From: Micavibrio aeruginosavorus
Lineage (GTDB): Bacteria > Pseudomonadota > Alphaproteobacteria > Micavibrionales > Micavibrionaceae
Length of the DNA stretch: 14,366 nt
Direction of reading: 5' to 3'
Assembly (NCBI GenBank): GCA_003240795.1
Contig: QFNK01000017.1
Coordinates: forward strand, 1 to 14,366
Below, in pieces: positions 6,291 to 13,891 of the stretch; the stretch's first letter is position 1, and every line of letters starts with the position of its first letter. A program made the translations under genes and the position numbers. The notes under the pieces are model-generated. The model saw only the letters and a list, made by a program, of their open reading frames with translations. It did no database searches and was not told the origin of the DNA.

Positions 6291-9200
6291 ATGCGTAGAC
6301 AGAAATATTTCAAATCCGCTTTCTTTGCCGCCTTGCTGGTTTCGGCGTCGATGTTTTCGCCGGCCATGGGGCAGGAGCAGTCGCTGCAGCCGATGGGCAG
6401 CTGGGCGCTTACGAAGGTGGACCGCTCCGCGCAGGGCGGAAATTCCTACTGCACACTGTCACGCAAATATGACGGCAATATCGTGGTCAGCCTCGGCCGC
6501 AACCAGACGGAGGAATACTCCCTCGCCATCGACTTCCAGAAAGACGTCTTCCCGAAAGACGAGGCCCTTAAAATCAACCTCCAGCCCGGCCCCGGCCAGA
6601 TCCGCGCCTATGACATGATGCCGACATCGCAGAAGGCGGTTGTCATCCGCCTGGGATGGGATACGGGATTCTTTGACGCGCTGAACCAGTCTCAGCAGAT
6701 GAAGGTCAAGATCGCGGACAAAGGGTATTCTTTCGCGATGCCGGAAATCAACAAAGGGCAGACCGACCTGAACGAATGTATGGACGGCCTGAAAACCGCG
6801 GCCAAGGGCGGCGCAAAAGAAGCCGCGCCAACAACGGACGTTCTGGCCGCGCAGGCGGGCAGCGGGTCATCCAAGTTCTCAGCCGCGAAAGCGCCTGACA
6901 GCATGGCCGCCGTCGCGAATGTCGCCGCACAAAAAGACAGCATAGCCGAGCAGGAAAAGAAGATCCTGAAAAACTTTGCCGATAATATGATGGCGCAGGA
7001 AGAAGGCGTTTCCAAAAAGGCGGATAGCAAAAACTTTGCCGGTAAAGCCAAAAAGGAAGAGCCGATAAAGCAAGCTGCTCTGGAGCCCAAATCTTTAGAA
7101 AGTAAGAAAACGGATTTTGCTGCGCCTGAAAAGGCGGTTGCGGCTTCTGAAAAGCCGGTCGAATTGGTGCAACGTCCGGCGGAAAATGGTGCGCTTCTTG
7201 CAGCTATTGCTGCGCAGAAAGACTTACAGGCGCAGCGCGATAAGTTGCAGCAAAAACTGCAATCCGCAGAAGCGGAACGTCAAAAGGTCGCAAGCAAGGC
7301 AGATGAAAATGTTGCTCAGATGGAAAGCAGCATCAAAGGATATGAACAGCGTGTCGCAAGCCTCGCGGCAGAAAACGACAAGCTGAAGAGCCAGTCCGTT
7401 GCTGCTTCTGCCACGGAAGCGCAAAAGCAAGAAGCCCTGAAGCAGATTGTCATGGTGCAGGCGGAAAAGACCGCCCTTGAAGCCAAGGTTAAGCAGGCCG
7501 AAGAGCAGGCACGCAAAGCAATGGAAGCGAAGAACGCCGCCGATGCCGCCGATGCCGCCGATGCCGCCGAAATGGCCAAAATGACGGCACAGATGCAGCA
7601 GATAGAGCAGCGCGTTTCTGCACTGACGGCAGAAAATGCGGCGTTGAAACAGACGTCCGCAGGTGTCTCCGACGCGCAGCAAAAGCTGGCCTCCGTGCAG
7701 GCGGAGAAGGCTTCGCTCGAGCAGAAGGTGAAACAGATGGAGGCGGCGGCGCAGAAGAATGCGCTTGCGGCTTCATCCGCCGCGGCAACCGCAACCACAC
7801 TGTCCAGTGATGCCAAAGCGAAAGCGGAACAGCTTGCCGCGCTCGAGAAGCAATCAGGCGACTATCAAAAACAGCTGATCGATTTCCAGAAGGAGATCGC
7901 TACGCTAACGGCTGAAAACGCGACGCTTAAAACCGCGACCGCAGACAAGGCCAAGCAGGGTACAACATCCGCCGCGCAGGTTACCGATCTTCAGCAGAAA
8001 CTGGCCGCGCTGAGCACCGAGAATTCAACTTTGAAGCAGGCCCTGGATGCCAAGGCTAGCGGCAATATGACGCCGATGCCGGGCGCGTCGAAACAGATCG
8101 AAGAGCTTCAGGCGCAAAACAAGGCGCTTCAGGACAAGCTGGCGGCCGCAGAAAAAGCGGTGGCTTCAAGCGCGGGTGACGACAAGGTAGCCGCGCTTGT
8201 GCAGGCGAAAACACAGGAGCTGGAAGCGGCCAACAAGCAGCTGGAAGAAAAGCTGGCCGCAGCGGAGAAAGCCGCTGTCGCACCGGCGGCGGGTCAGGAC
8301 AAGGCCGCTACACAGGCGATTGCGGCGGCGGAAGCCAAAGCGCAGGAGCTTGATATTCGCAACAAGCAGCTGGAAGATACCCTGCGTCAGGCGCAGACGC
8401 GCATCGCGGAAACGGCGCTGAATACAGAATCGAAAGCGTTGCGCAAGATCGCGGATCTTGAATCCCGTCTGGATGCCGCGCAAAAGGACAATGCGTCCCT
8501 GGCAAAACAGCTGGACGACAAACGTCTGGGGCAGGAGGATAGCCGCCTGAAACTGGTTGCCGGCGACTGGAACCTTGAGAGCGCAACGAAGCGTTACAAC
8601 GAGGCCGAGCGCGAAATCCGCCGTCTGGGTCAACAGTTGGAAGTCGAGCGTACAAGCTGTAACCGTGAAAAGTCGGAAATCGAGAACATGCTGTTCGACC
8701 CTGCGGTGACGGAGCAGAAGCAGATTGAGAAACTGAACGACCTGCAGGAAAAACTGCATCAGGCGGAAGCCGCGATGAAGGATCAGCAAAAGCTGGTTCA
8801 ATACACTGTGGATCAGCAGCTGGCGCAAAAAACGCAGGCGCTTGAAGCTGAAAAAGCATCGCTGCAGCAACAGGTCGCATCGCTGAAAGATGCGGGTGGA
8901 GCGGCGGCGGTTGAGCCCGCAGCAGGCGGTTCATCGAATGCTGCCATGAGCAAGCAGATCGCCGACATGCAAAAGGCATTGGCGGACGCAAAGATGGAAA
9001 GCCAGAAGCTCCGCGCCGAAAATTCGGCCTTGGTGAACCAGTCCGAACAGGCGCGCGCCCAGCTGGCGGAAGTGCAGAACAATGGCGGCGCACGTGCCGA
9101 CCATGTTGCGGCAGCCAATATAGAGATGGAAAAGCTGAAGCGTCAGCTGGAGCTTAAAGACAAGGAAAGCCTGACATACCAGAACCAGCTTGCCTCGGCG

Positions 9201-9755
9201 CAAAAGGAAATCCGCGCGGCCAAACAGCAGGAGGCGGCAGAGCGTGACTTTATCGCGGCCAAGATGAACAGTACGCAGCCGGCAGCGGGCAATGCCGCCA
9301 AGGTTGCCGAAACGGTCAAGGTCGCCGCTGTTGCGCCGGCCCGTGCCGCCGCAGGTTTCGGACGCGAAAATGTTCAGGGATTGCTGCAGAAGGCCGGCAT
9401 AACCGCCGGTGTTCAGGCGGCTGGAGCGGGAAGCTTTGGCTGGAGCCAGAACGGTATCAAAGGCACGGCCAGTGTCAGCGCGATGAATGGCGGGTTTGAT
9501 GCCATGGTCCAGCAATATATCGCCCAGCAAAAAGGTCAGTGCAACGGCGACTTCGCCTCCATGCCGTCACCGGCGGCGGGCGGCGCGAAGAAGAATGCCC
9601 TGTATGAAGTGGCCTGTGTGGGGGCGCAGAGCAGCTCATCCTCGCTCGTGTTCTTCGAGGACAATGGAAGCTTCGTTGCCATGTCCAGCCAGACGACACC
9701 GGAAAACATGGACAACGCCATGGATGTCCGCGACAGGATCGCCAGCAACCTCTAG
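6291..9755 (+). CDS. Very large exported coiled-coil protein sharing its N-terminal domain with the preceding gene
   Basis: The 1154-residue protein starts at ATG 6291, chosen because AGGA lies 9 bases upstream and the basic MRRQKYFK leads into a signal peptide ending A-M-G before Gln28; an in-frame ATG at 6216 would bury it. Residues 36-168 repeat the domain of the upstream protein, with Cys54 and Cys163 at the same 109-residue spacing. A low-complexity Ala/Lys linker follows, then about 700 residues (roughly 295-1000) of Ala, Gln, Lys, Glu and Leu with no Pro for long stretches and repeated L-x-A/T-E-N/K-x-x-L heptads: a long coiled coil. The last 133 residues (from 1022) are globular, Gly- and Ser-rich, with Cys1084 and Cys1109. 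It is probably a periplasm-spanning or surface fibre; the function is unknown. A weak TTGGCG-N18-TATCTT (6199-6228) may drive it separately. Confidence 0.85.
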   Translation: MRRQKYFKSAFFAALLVSASMFSPAMGQEQSLQPMGSWALTKVDRSAQGGNSYCTLSRKYDGNIVVSLGRNQTEEYSLAIDFQKDVFPKDEALKINLQPGPGQIRAYDMMPTSQKAVVIRLGWDTGFFDALNQSQQMKVKIADKGYSFAMPEINKGQTDLNECMDGLKTAAKGGAKEAAPTTDVLAAQAGSGSSKFSAAKAPDSMAAVANVAAQKDSIAEQEKKILKNFADNMMAQEEGVSKKADSKNFAGKAKKEEPIKQAALEPKSLESKKTDFAAPEKAVAASEKPVELVQRPAENGALLAAIAAQKDLQAQRDKLQQKLQSAEAERQKVASKADENVAQMESSIKGYEQRVASLAAENDKLKSQSVAASATEAQKQEALKQIVMVQAEKTALEAKVKQAEEQARKAMEAKNAADAADAADAAEMAKMTAQMQQIEQRVSALTAENAALKQTSAGVSDAQQKLASVQAEKASLEQKVKQMEAAAQKNALAASSAAATATTLSSDAKAKAEQLAALEKQSGDYQKQLIDFQKEIATLTAENATLKTATADKAKQGTTSAAQVTDLQQKLAALSTENSTLKQALDAKASGNMTPMPGASKQIEELQAQNKALQDKLAAAEKAVASSAGDDKVAALVQAKTQELEAANKQLEEKLAAAEKAAVAPAAGQDKAATQAIAAAEAKAQELDIRNKQLEDTLRQAQTRIAETALNTESKALRKIADLESRLDAAQKDNASLAKQLDDKRLGQEDSRLKLVAGDWNLESATKRYNEAEREIRRLGQQLEVERTSCNREKSEIENMLFDPAVTEQKQIEKLNDLQEKLHQAEAAMKDQQKLVQYTVDQQLAQKTQALEAEKASLQQQVASLKDAGGAAAVEPAAGGSSNAAMSKQIADMQKALADAKMESQKLRAENSALVNQSEQARAQLAEVQNNGGARADHVAAANIEMEKLKRQLELKDKESLTYQNQLASAQKEIRAAKQQEAAERDFIAAKMNSTQPAAGNAAKVAETVKVAAVAPARAAAGFGRENVQGLLQKAGITAGVQAAGAGSFGWSQNGIKGTASVSAMNGGFDAMVQQYIAQQKGQCNGDFASMPSPAAGGAKKNALYEVACVGAQSSSSSLVFFEDNGSFVAMSSQTTPENMDNAMDVRDRIASNL
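7536..7570 (+). repeat. 9-bp tandem repeat GCCGCCGAT, 3.9 copies
   Basis: Three perfect units (7536-7544, 7545-7553, 7554-7562) and 8 of 9 bases of a fourth are in frame inside the coiled-coil gene and encode repeats of Ala-Ala-Asp. Gain or loss of a unit would change length by three residues without breaking the frame. Confidence 0.9.
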
Positions 9756-9851
9756 GATTATCAGTGGTTCTGGCGTGAACCGCCTGAGCCGCTGTGAACC
9801 GGGTCATGATCCTTGGGCTTTAGCCGTTTAAGTAATAGAAATTCTCCATAG

Positions 9852-9878
9852 AAAAAGCCCCGCCGAAGCGGGGCTTTT
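9852..9878. terminator. Bidirectional intrinsic terminator between the coiled-coil gene and phaR
   Basis: A 7-bp stem GCCCCGC/GCGGGGC (9857-9863 with 9868-9874) closes the tetraloop CGAA. It is flanked by AAAAA on the left and TTTT on the right, so it can work in both directions. It lies between two convergent genes, about 100 bases after the plus-strand stop and about 20 bases after the phaR stop. Confidence 0.9.
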
Positions 9879-9899
9879 GATTTTAGAATAGAAGGGCGA

Positions 9900-10403
9900 T
9901 TATTTATCGTCCTTGTCCTTTCCGGCCTGGCCGGGGGCGCCGAAGGGGCGGAACATGCGCATGGCGTTTTCAAACATTGCCATGTTCTGTTTGTTGATTT
10001 CTTCCAGGTTTGGAACCGGGAACATGCCTTCGATGGATTTGTTGATCTGCTGGCGCAGCTCTTCCTGGTTTTTTGCAAATGTCTGAATCGTGTGTTCCAG
10101 ATAATTCGGGATCAGGGGGCTGAGGTTGTCGCCGTAAAAGCCGATCAACTGACGCAGGAAGCCGATAGGGAGAAGGCTTTGCGTTTCGTTTGATTCCTGA
10201 TCGACGATGATTTGCGTCAGGACGGAGCGGGTGAGGTCCTCGCCCGTCTTTGCATCATAAACCACAAAGTCGTGGCCTTCCTGCACCATTTCGCACAAAT
10301 CTTCGAGTGTTACATAGCTGCTGCGTCCTGTGTCGTACAGACGGCGGTTCGCATACTTTTTGATGACCGTAGGTTCATCGGATTTTCTTTTGGTCGTGGC
10401 CAT
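9900..10403 (-). CDS. phaR: PHA synthesis regulator PhaR (repressor type)
   Basis: The 167-residue protein opens with the PHB/PHA accumulation regulator DNA-binding domain: IKKYANRRLYDT at 14-25, then SYVTLEDLCEMV and the ...TRSVLTQII segment to about 66. This is followed by an accumulation-regulator segment with LLPIGFLRQLIGFYGDNL (78-95). The tail is Lys/Asp rich. In known systems PhaR represses its own gene and phasin genes, and leaves DNA when it binds nascent PHA granules. I chose ATG at 10403 with GGAG about 8 bases upstream; a longer in-frame reading adds 24 residues without family similarity. It is divergent from the PHA synthase gene, and a palindrome in between may be its operator. 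It should not be confused with the class IV synthase subunit also named PhaR. Confidence 0.94.
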   Translation of the reverse strand: MATTKRKSDEPTVIKKYANRRLYDTGRSSYVTLEDLCEMVQEGHDFVVYDAKTGEDLTRSVLTQIIVDQESNETQSLLPIGFLRQLIGFYGDNLSPLIPNYLEHTIQTFAKNQEELRQQINKSIEGMFPVPNLEEINKQNMAMFENAMRMFRPFGAPGQAGKDKDDK

Positions 10404-10441
10404 AGCCTTTGCTCCGTAAAGAATGCTGCGTGAATTATTAA

Positions 10442-10470
10442 CTATTATTATGCACAAAAGTTTTTTGCAA
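10442..10470 (-). promoter_or_regulatory. Candidate phaR promoter
   Basis: Read on the minus strand, TTGCAA (10470-10465) is followed after 17 bases by TAATAG (10447-10442). Transcription would start about 30 bases before the phaR start codon. The -35 hexamer is self-complementary and is also the -35 of the candidate phaC promoter. Confidence 0.45.
10451..10469. promoter_or_regulatory. Candidate PhaR operator (19-bp palindrome with TGCA ends)
   Basis: TGCACAAAAGTTTTTTGCA reads the same on both strands except at the central base and one symmetrical pair (positions 5 and 15). It overlaps the -35 element shared by both divergent promoters. PhaR proteins are reported to bind TGC/GCA-containing sites, so autoregulation plus control of phaC from one operator is a reasonable inference. 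Confidence 0.5.
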
Positions 10471-10493
10471 GGCAAAAAATTTATTCTTTTATA
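10465..10493 (+). promoter_or_regulatory. Candidate phaC promoter
   Basis: TTGCAA (10465-10470) is followed after 17 bases by TTTATA (10488-10493); a shift of one base gives TTATAT. The transcript would start near 10500, leaving about 30 bases of leader before the ATG at 10530. The match is moderate. Confidence 0.4.
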
Positions 10494-10529
10494 TCGTTCC
10501 GTTTCCTTTTTGCGCGTTGTGTCTTATAA

Positions 10530-11636
10530 ATGTCGGCACAAATCATGATGCGCCAAGGCCCCAAACCATTGCCGTTCCAGCTCGGGATGGCCTCGCTTGC
10601 TTCTACCGGCATTGCCGGCGGAACGCAGTTTGATGCGGAAACGCTGCAGCGGTTTTTTCAAGGGATACAGAAATACCAAAAACATCCGTTCAAACGCGAC
10701 ATGCCGGAACTCGACATTGTCTGGTCGGATGGCGAAGCGAGGCTGTTTCACGCCGCGCCTGAAAAGAAGAAATTCGCTAATCCGGTTTTCCTGATCCCGT
10801 CCATGGTCAACGGATCGGAAATTCTGGATCTTTTGCCGGGGCGGTCATTGCTGCGCTTTCTCGCAGATGAGGGGTATGACGCTTATCTGCTGGATTGGGG
10901 ACAGGCAGCGCAGGATCAAGGACAGGCTACTTTTGATGCAGCGGTCGTGCAAAGGCTGATTCCTGCTATCGAAGCGGCGGGTAGCCCGGTTTTGCTGCTG
11001 GGGTATTGCATGGGAGGGCTTTTTGCGGCGGCGGTTGCCAGTCTTCGCCCTGATCTTGTGCGCGGGTGCGTCATGCTGGCCACCCCGTGGAATTTTCATG
11101 ATACTGCCGGGGCGCTCAAGGCCCGGCTTTCGATTATGAAACCGATGGCTATACCGTATATGACACAATATGCGCGGCTTCCCGAAAGCTGGATGCAGGC
11201 GGTTTTTGCGACGCTTGACCCCGAAAGCTCGATCAAGAAGTTTGCTTCTTTCGCCGCAATGACAGATGAGGGGGAGGCGGCGGAAATGTTTGTCGCGGTA
11301 GAGGACTGGCTGAACGAAGGCGTTGACCTTCCGGCCGGAATTGCCCGCACCTGCATGGATGAGTGGTACGAGCGCAACGAGCCGTTCGATGGCACGTGGA
11401 CGGTTTGCGGCAGTGTTATAAGGGCGCAGGACATCAAGGCGCCGACTTTTGTTATCGCCGCGAAAGGCGATAAAATCGTGCCGCCGGATTCCGCCATGGC
11501 GTTCGCGCAGCAACGGGCGAAATGCGACACTCTTTTATATAACGGCGGACATATCAGCCTGATTGCCGGAGCGCGCGCGAAGGACGAGGTCTGGCGCCGC
11601 CTGTCCGAATGGTTTGCGATGCAGCAAAAACCATAG
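10530..11636 (+). CDS. phaC: Short, class III-like poly(3-hydroxyalkanoate) synthase
   Basis: The 368-residue alpha/beta-hydrolase-fold protein polymerises hydroxyacyl-CoA into PHA on granules. Its lipase-like box is G-Y-C-M-G-G with Cys160 in place of Ser, as in PHA synthases. Asp314 (A-K-G-D-K-I-V-P) and His341 (N-G-G-H-I) complete the triad; the Cys-Asp and Asp-His spacings (154 and 27) are close to those I recall for the class III enzyme of Allochromatium. The segment PSMVNGSEILDLLPGRS (90-106) and LLDWG (120-124) are also family hallmarks. Length (about 355-370) fits class III or IV rather than the roughly 590-residue class I. A class III enzyme needs PhaE, which is not in the window. 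An in-frame TAA directly precedes ATG 10530, so no earlier start exists; no clear Shine-Dalgarno is seen, and ATG 10545 or 10548 are alternatives. Confidence 0.85.
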   Translation: MSAQIMMRQGPKPLPFQLGMASLASTGIAGGTQFDAETLQRFFQGIQKYQKHPFKRDMPELDIVWSDGEARLFHAAPEKKKFANPVFLIPSMVNGSEILDLLPGRSLLRFLADEGYDAYLLDWGQAAQDQGQATFDAAVVQRLIPAIEAAGSPVLLLGYCMGGLFAAAVASLRPDLVRGCVMLATPWNFHDTAGALKARLSIMKPMAIPYMTQYARLPESWMQAVFATLDPESSIKKFASFAAMTDEGEAAEMFVAVEDWLNEGVDLPAGIARTCMDEWYERNEPFDGTWTVCGSVIRAQDIKAPTFVIAAKGDKIVPPDSAMAFAQQRAKCDTLLYNGGHISLIAGARAKDEVWRRLSEWFAMQQKP

Positions 11637-11657
11637 GAATTTTTGCGCTACTGCGGG

Positions 11658-11686
11658 TTGAAATCCGTGCCCCTCGCGCCTATTGT
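11658..11686 (+). promoter_or_regulatory. Sigma-70-type promoter upstream of phaA
   Basis: TTGAAA (11658-11663) is followed after exactly 17 bases by TATTGT (11681-11686). Transcription would start near 11693, about 34 bases before the phaA ATG. A DnaA-box-like TGTGGACAA (11712-11720) lies in the resulting leader. Confidence 0.55.
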
Positions 11687-11726
11687 CCGAACAACCTTTC
11701 AATCTCTTTTCTGTGGACAATATTGC

Positions 11727-12932
11727 ATGCAAGACCCCGTCGTTATCGTATCCGCCAAACGCACCGCCATCGGCTCCTTTAATGGCGGCCTCTCCAACGT
11801 GCCGGCCCATGATCTGGGCACCACCGTTATTAAAGCCGTCCTAGGCGATGCGGGCGTCGGCGCAGAGGAAGTCAGTGACGTTATATTGGGACAAGTCCTG
11901 ACCACGGCACAGGGGCAAAACCCGGCCCGCCGCGCCGCGGTCAACGCGGGCGTGCCGAAAGAGAAGACGGCTCTTACGATAAATCAAGTCTGCGGCTCCG
12001 GCCTTCGCGCCGTGGCGCTGGGTGCGCAGGCGATCCTGTGCGGCGATGCGGACATCGTCGTTGCGGGCGGTCAGGAGAATATGAGCCTTTCGCCGCATGC
12101 GATGCATCTCCGCTCCGGCACGAAGATGGGCAATGCGGAGATGATCGACACGATGATCAATGATGGCCTGTGGGACGCGTTCAACAATTACCATATGGGC
12201 ATCACGGCAGAAAACATCGCGGAGAAATACACGATCGACCGCGCGTCGCAGGATGAATTCGCCGCCGGATCGCAGCAGAAGGCGGAAGCCGCCATCGGCG
12301 CGGGACGTTTCAAGGACGAAATCACGCCTGTCGTTATCAAGGGCCGCAAGGAAGATGTCACCGTGGATCAGGATGAATTCCCACGCGCCGGTGTGACGGC
12401 GGACGCGCTCGGCAAACTGCGTCCTGCGTTTAAGCCGGACGGCACGGTTACGGCAGGAAACGCATCGGGGATCAATGACGGCGCGGCGGCAGTCCTTTTG
12501 ATGCGCGAGAGCGAGGCGGCGAAGCGCGGCCTGAAACCTTTCGCGCGCATCAAGTCGTGGGCAACGGTTGGTGTCGATCCGGCAGTGATGGGGACGGGAC
12601 CTATTCCGGCATCGAAAAAGGCGCTCGAAAAAGCGGGCTGGTCGGCGAATGATCTGGACCTTGTGGAATCCAACGAGGCGTTTGCGGCGCAGGCCTGCTG
12701 CGTCCTGAAGGAGCTTCAGCTCGATCCTTCGAAGGTCAATGTGAATGGCGGGGCGATCGCCCTCGGCCACCCGATCGGAGCCAGCGGTTGCCGCGTTCTG
12801 GTCACGCTGCTCCATGAAATGGCGCGCCGCAAGGCGGGAAAAGGCCTCGTGACGCTCTGCATCGGCGGCGGCATGGGGATTGCGATGTGCGTGGAGCGCG
12901 ACAGCGCAGGCGCCTGGAAAGAAATTGCGTAA
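11727..12932 (+). CDS. phaA: Acetyl-CoA acetyltransferase (beta-ketothiolase)
   Basis: The 401-residue thiolase condenses two acetyl-CoA to acetoacetyl-CoA, the first step of PHB synthesis, in the cytosol. The acyl-accepting Cys89 (NQVCGSG), His348 (ALGHPIG) and Cys378 (LCIGGG) fall at the residue numbers known for the Zoogloea ramigera biosynthetic thiolase, which supports both the family and the start. GNASGINDGAAA (244-255) and the EAFAAQ segment (317-322) are also typical. ATG 11727 opens directly into the conserved V-V-I-V-S-A-K-R-T; an in-frame TTG at 11643 would add 28 residues unlike the family. The ribosome binding site is weak. phaB starts 22 bases after the stop, so the two form an operon. 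Because phaB follows, a synthetic role is favoured over fatty-acid degradation. Confidence 0.96.
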   Translation: MQDPVVIVSAKRTAIGSFNGGLSNVPAHDLGTTVIKAVLGDAGVGAEEVSDVILGQVLTTAQGQNPARRAAVNAGVPKEKTALTINQVCGSGLRAVALGAQAILCGDADIVVAGGQENMSLSPHAMHLRSGTKMGNAEMIDTMINDGLWDAFNNYHMGITAENIAEKYTIDRASQDEFAAGSQQKAEAAIGAGRFKDEITPVVIKGRKEDVTVDQDEFPRAGVTADALGKLRPAFKPDGTVTAGNASGINDGAAAVLLMRESEAAKRGLKPFARIKSWATVGVDPAVMGTGPIPASKKALEKAGWSANDLDLVESNEAFAAQACCVLKELQLDPSKVNVNGGAIALGHPIGASGCRVLVTLLHEMARRKAGKGLVTLCIGGGMGIAMCVERDSAGAWKEIA

Positions 12933-12954
12933 GGCATAGAGGGGAACTTAAATC

Positions 12955-13677
12955 ATGAAAAACGTAGCAATTGTCACGGGCGGTACACGCGGTATCGGCC
13001 TTGAAATCACCAAGGCGCTGATCGCGGAAGGGTACAAAGTCGCCGCGATCTATCACGGCAATGAAGAGGCCGCGAAGGCGTGCGAGGCGGAGACGGGCGC
13101 GAAGGCGTACAAGATCGATGTGGCGAGCTATCAGGCGTGTCATGACGGCTGCGCCAAAATCGAGCAGGAAATGGGGCCTATTTCCCTTCTGGTCAACAAT
13201 GCCGGCATTACAAAAGACGGCGTCCTTCACAAGATGGCCGAAGACCAGTGGCATGCGGTGATCGAAACGAACCTGACATCGTGTTTCAACATGTGCCGCG
13301 CGGTCATCACGGGCATGCGTGAGCGTGTTTATGGCCGTATCGTCAATATCAGTTCCATTAACGGCCAGAAGGGGCAGTTCGGTCAGACGAACTACTCTGC
13401 GGCGAAGGCGGGGATGCTCGGATTTACGAAGGCGCTGGCGCTCGAAAGCGCGGCAAAGGGAATTACGGTCAATGCGATCTGTCCGGGATACATTGAGACG
13501 GAAATGACCGCCGCTATGAAACAGGACGTACTGGACTCTATTGTCCGTCAGATACCCGCCGCACGCATGGGAAAACCTCAGGAAATTGCCGATCTGGTTG
13601 TGTTCCTCGCATCCGAAAAAGCAGGCTTTATCAACGGTGCGACTATGACCGCGAACGGCGGGCAATACATGATCTGA
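12955..13677 (+). CDS. phaB: Acetoacetyl-CoA reductase (NADPH-dependent, SDR family)
   Basis: The 240-residue short-chain dehydrogenase reduces acetoacetyl-CoA to (R)-3-hydroxybutyryl-CoA, the monomer used by the PHA synthase. The nucleotide-binding TGGTRGIG is at 8-15, NNAG at 81-84, Asn106 in E-T-N, Ser134, Tyr147 and Lys151 form the active site. The stretch NGQKGQFGQTNYSAAKAG (136-153) is nearly identical to that of characterised PhaB proteins and separates it from FabG, the main alternative. A good ribosome binding site (GAGGGG) precedes the ATG. It lies directly after phaA and is probably transcribed from the phaA promoter. Confidence 0.95.
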   Translation: MKNVAIVTGGTRGIGLEITKALIAEGYKVAAIYHGNEEAAKACEAETGAKAYKIDVASYQACHDGCAKIEQEMGPISLLVNNAGITKDGVLHKMAEDQWHAVIETNLTSCFNMCRAVITGMRERVYGRIVNISSINGQKGQFGQTNYSAAKAGMLGFTKALALESAAKGITVNAICPGYIETEMTAAMKQDVLDSIVRQIPAARMGKPQEIADLVVFLASEKAGFINGATMTANGGQYMI

Positions 13678-13707
13678 CCCATATCCGATACGATCGGTCC
13701 GATATTT

Positions 13708-13746
13708 CGATACGCCCGCTATGGTGATCCCACGGCGGGCGTATCG
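13708..13746. repeat. Perfect 12-bp inverted repeat (hairpin) after phaB
   Basis: CGATACGCCCGC (13708-13719) and GCGGGCGTATCG (13735-13746) are exact reverse complements with a 15-base loop. The stem is strong enough to act as a transcription end or mRNA stabiliser for phaAB, but no T run follows, so it is not a classical intrinsic terminator. Both arms carry the CGATAC motif that recurs through this intergenic region. Confidence 0.8.
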
Positions 13747-13750
13747 CCAT

Positions 13751-13878
13751 TGTGGACAAGTGATTTTGTTATGAATACCTGTCTGTGGATAAGGATTCCG
13801 ATACTTTTCGTCCGTGAGAGTGATGAAGCCTTACAAAAGCCCGTTTTTGGCGATACGCCGTGATCCGTATGTGGATAA
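13751..13878 (-). promoter_or_regulatory. Cluster of three DnaA boxes
   Basis: TGTGGATAA, the complement of the consensus DnaA box TTATCCACA, occurs exactly at 13784-13792 and 13870-13878. TGTGGACAA at 13751-13759 differs by one base. All three have the same orientation. DnaA is the replication initiator and also a transcription factor. The cluster may belong to an origin, a DnaA-titrating site or a DnaA-regulated promoter. Confidence 0.6.
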
Positions 13879-13891
13879 CAATTTGAATTTT

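Noticed and set aside
8166..8870. Minus-strand 234-codon and overlapping frames opposite the coiled-coil gene
   Set aside because: Antisense of CTG/CAG/GAA-rich heptads gives long Leu/Phe/Arg-rich frames; these have no starts with ribosome binding sites or family features.
9900..10403. Calling PhaR a class IV PHA synthase subunit
   Set aside because: The N-terminal IKKYANRRLYDT domain is that of the granule-sensing repressor; the class IV subunit of the same name is unrelated.
12955..13677. FabG (3-oxoacyl-ACP reductase) for the SDR gene
   Set aside because: The NGQKGQFGQTNYSAAKAG segment and the position after phaA fit PhaB better.
13708..13746. Intrinsic terminator after phaB
   Set aside because: The 12-bp stem is strong, but no T run follows it on either strand, so it was listed as an inverted repeat instead.
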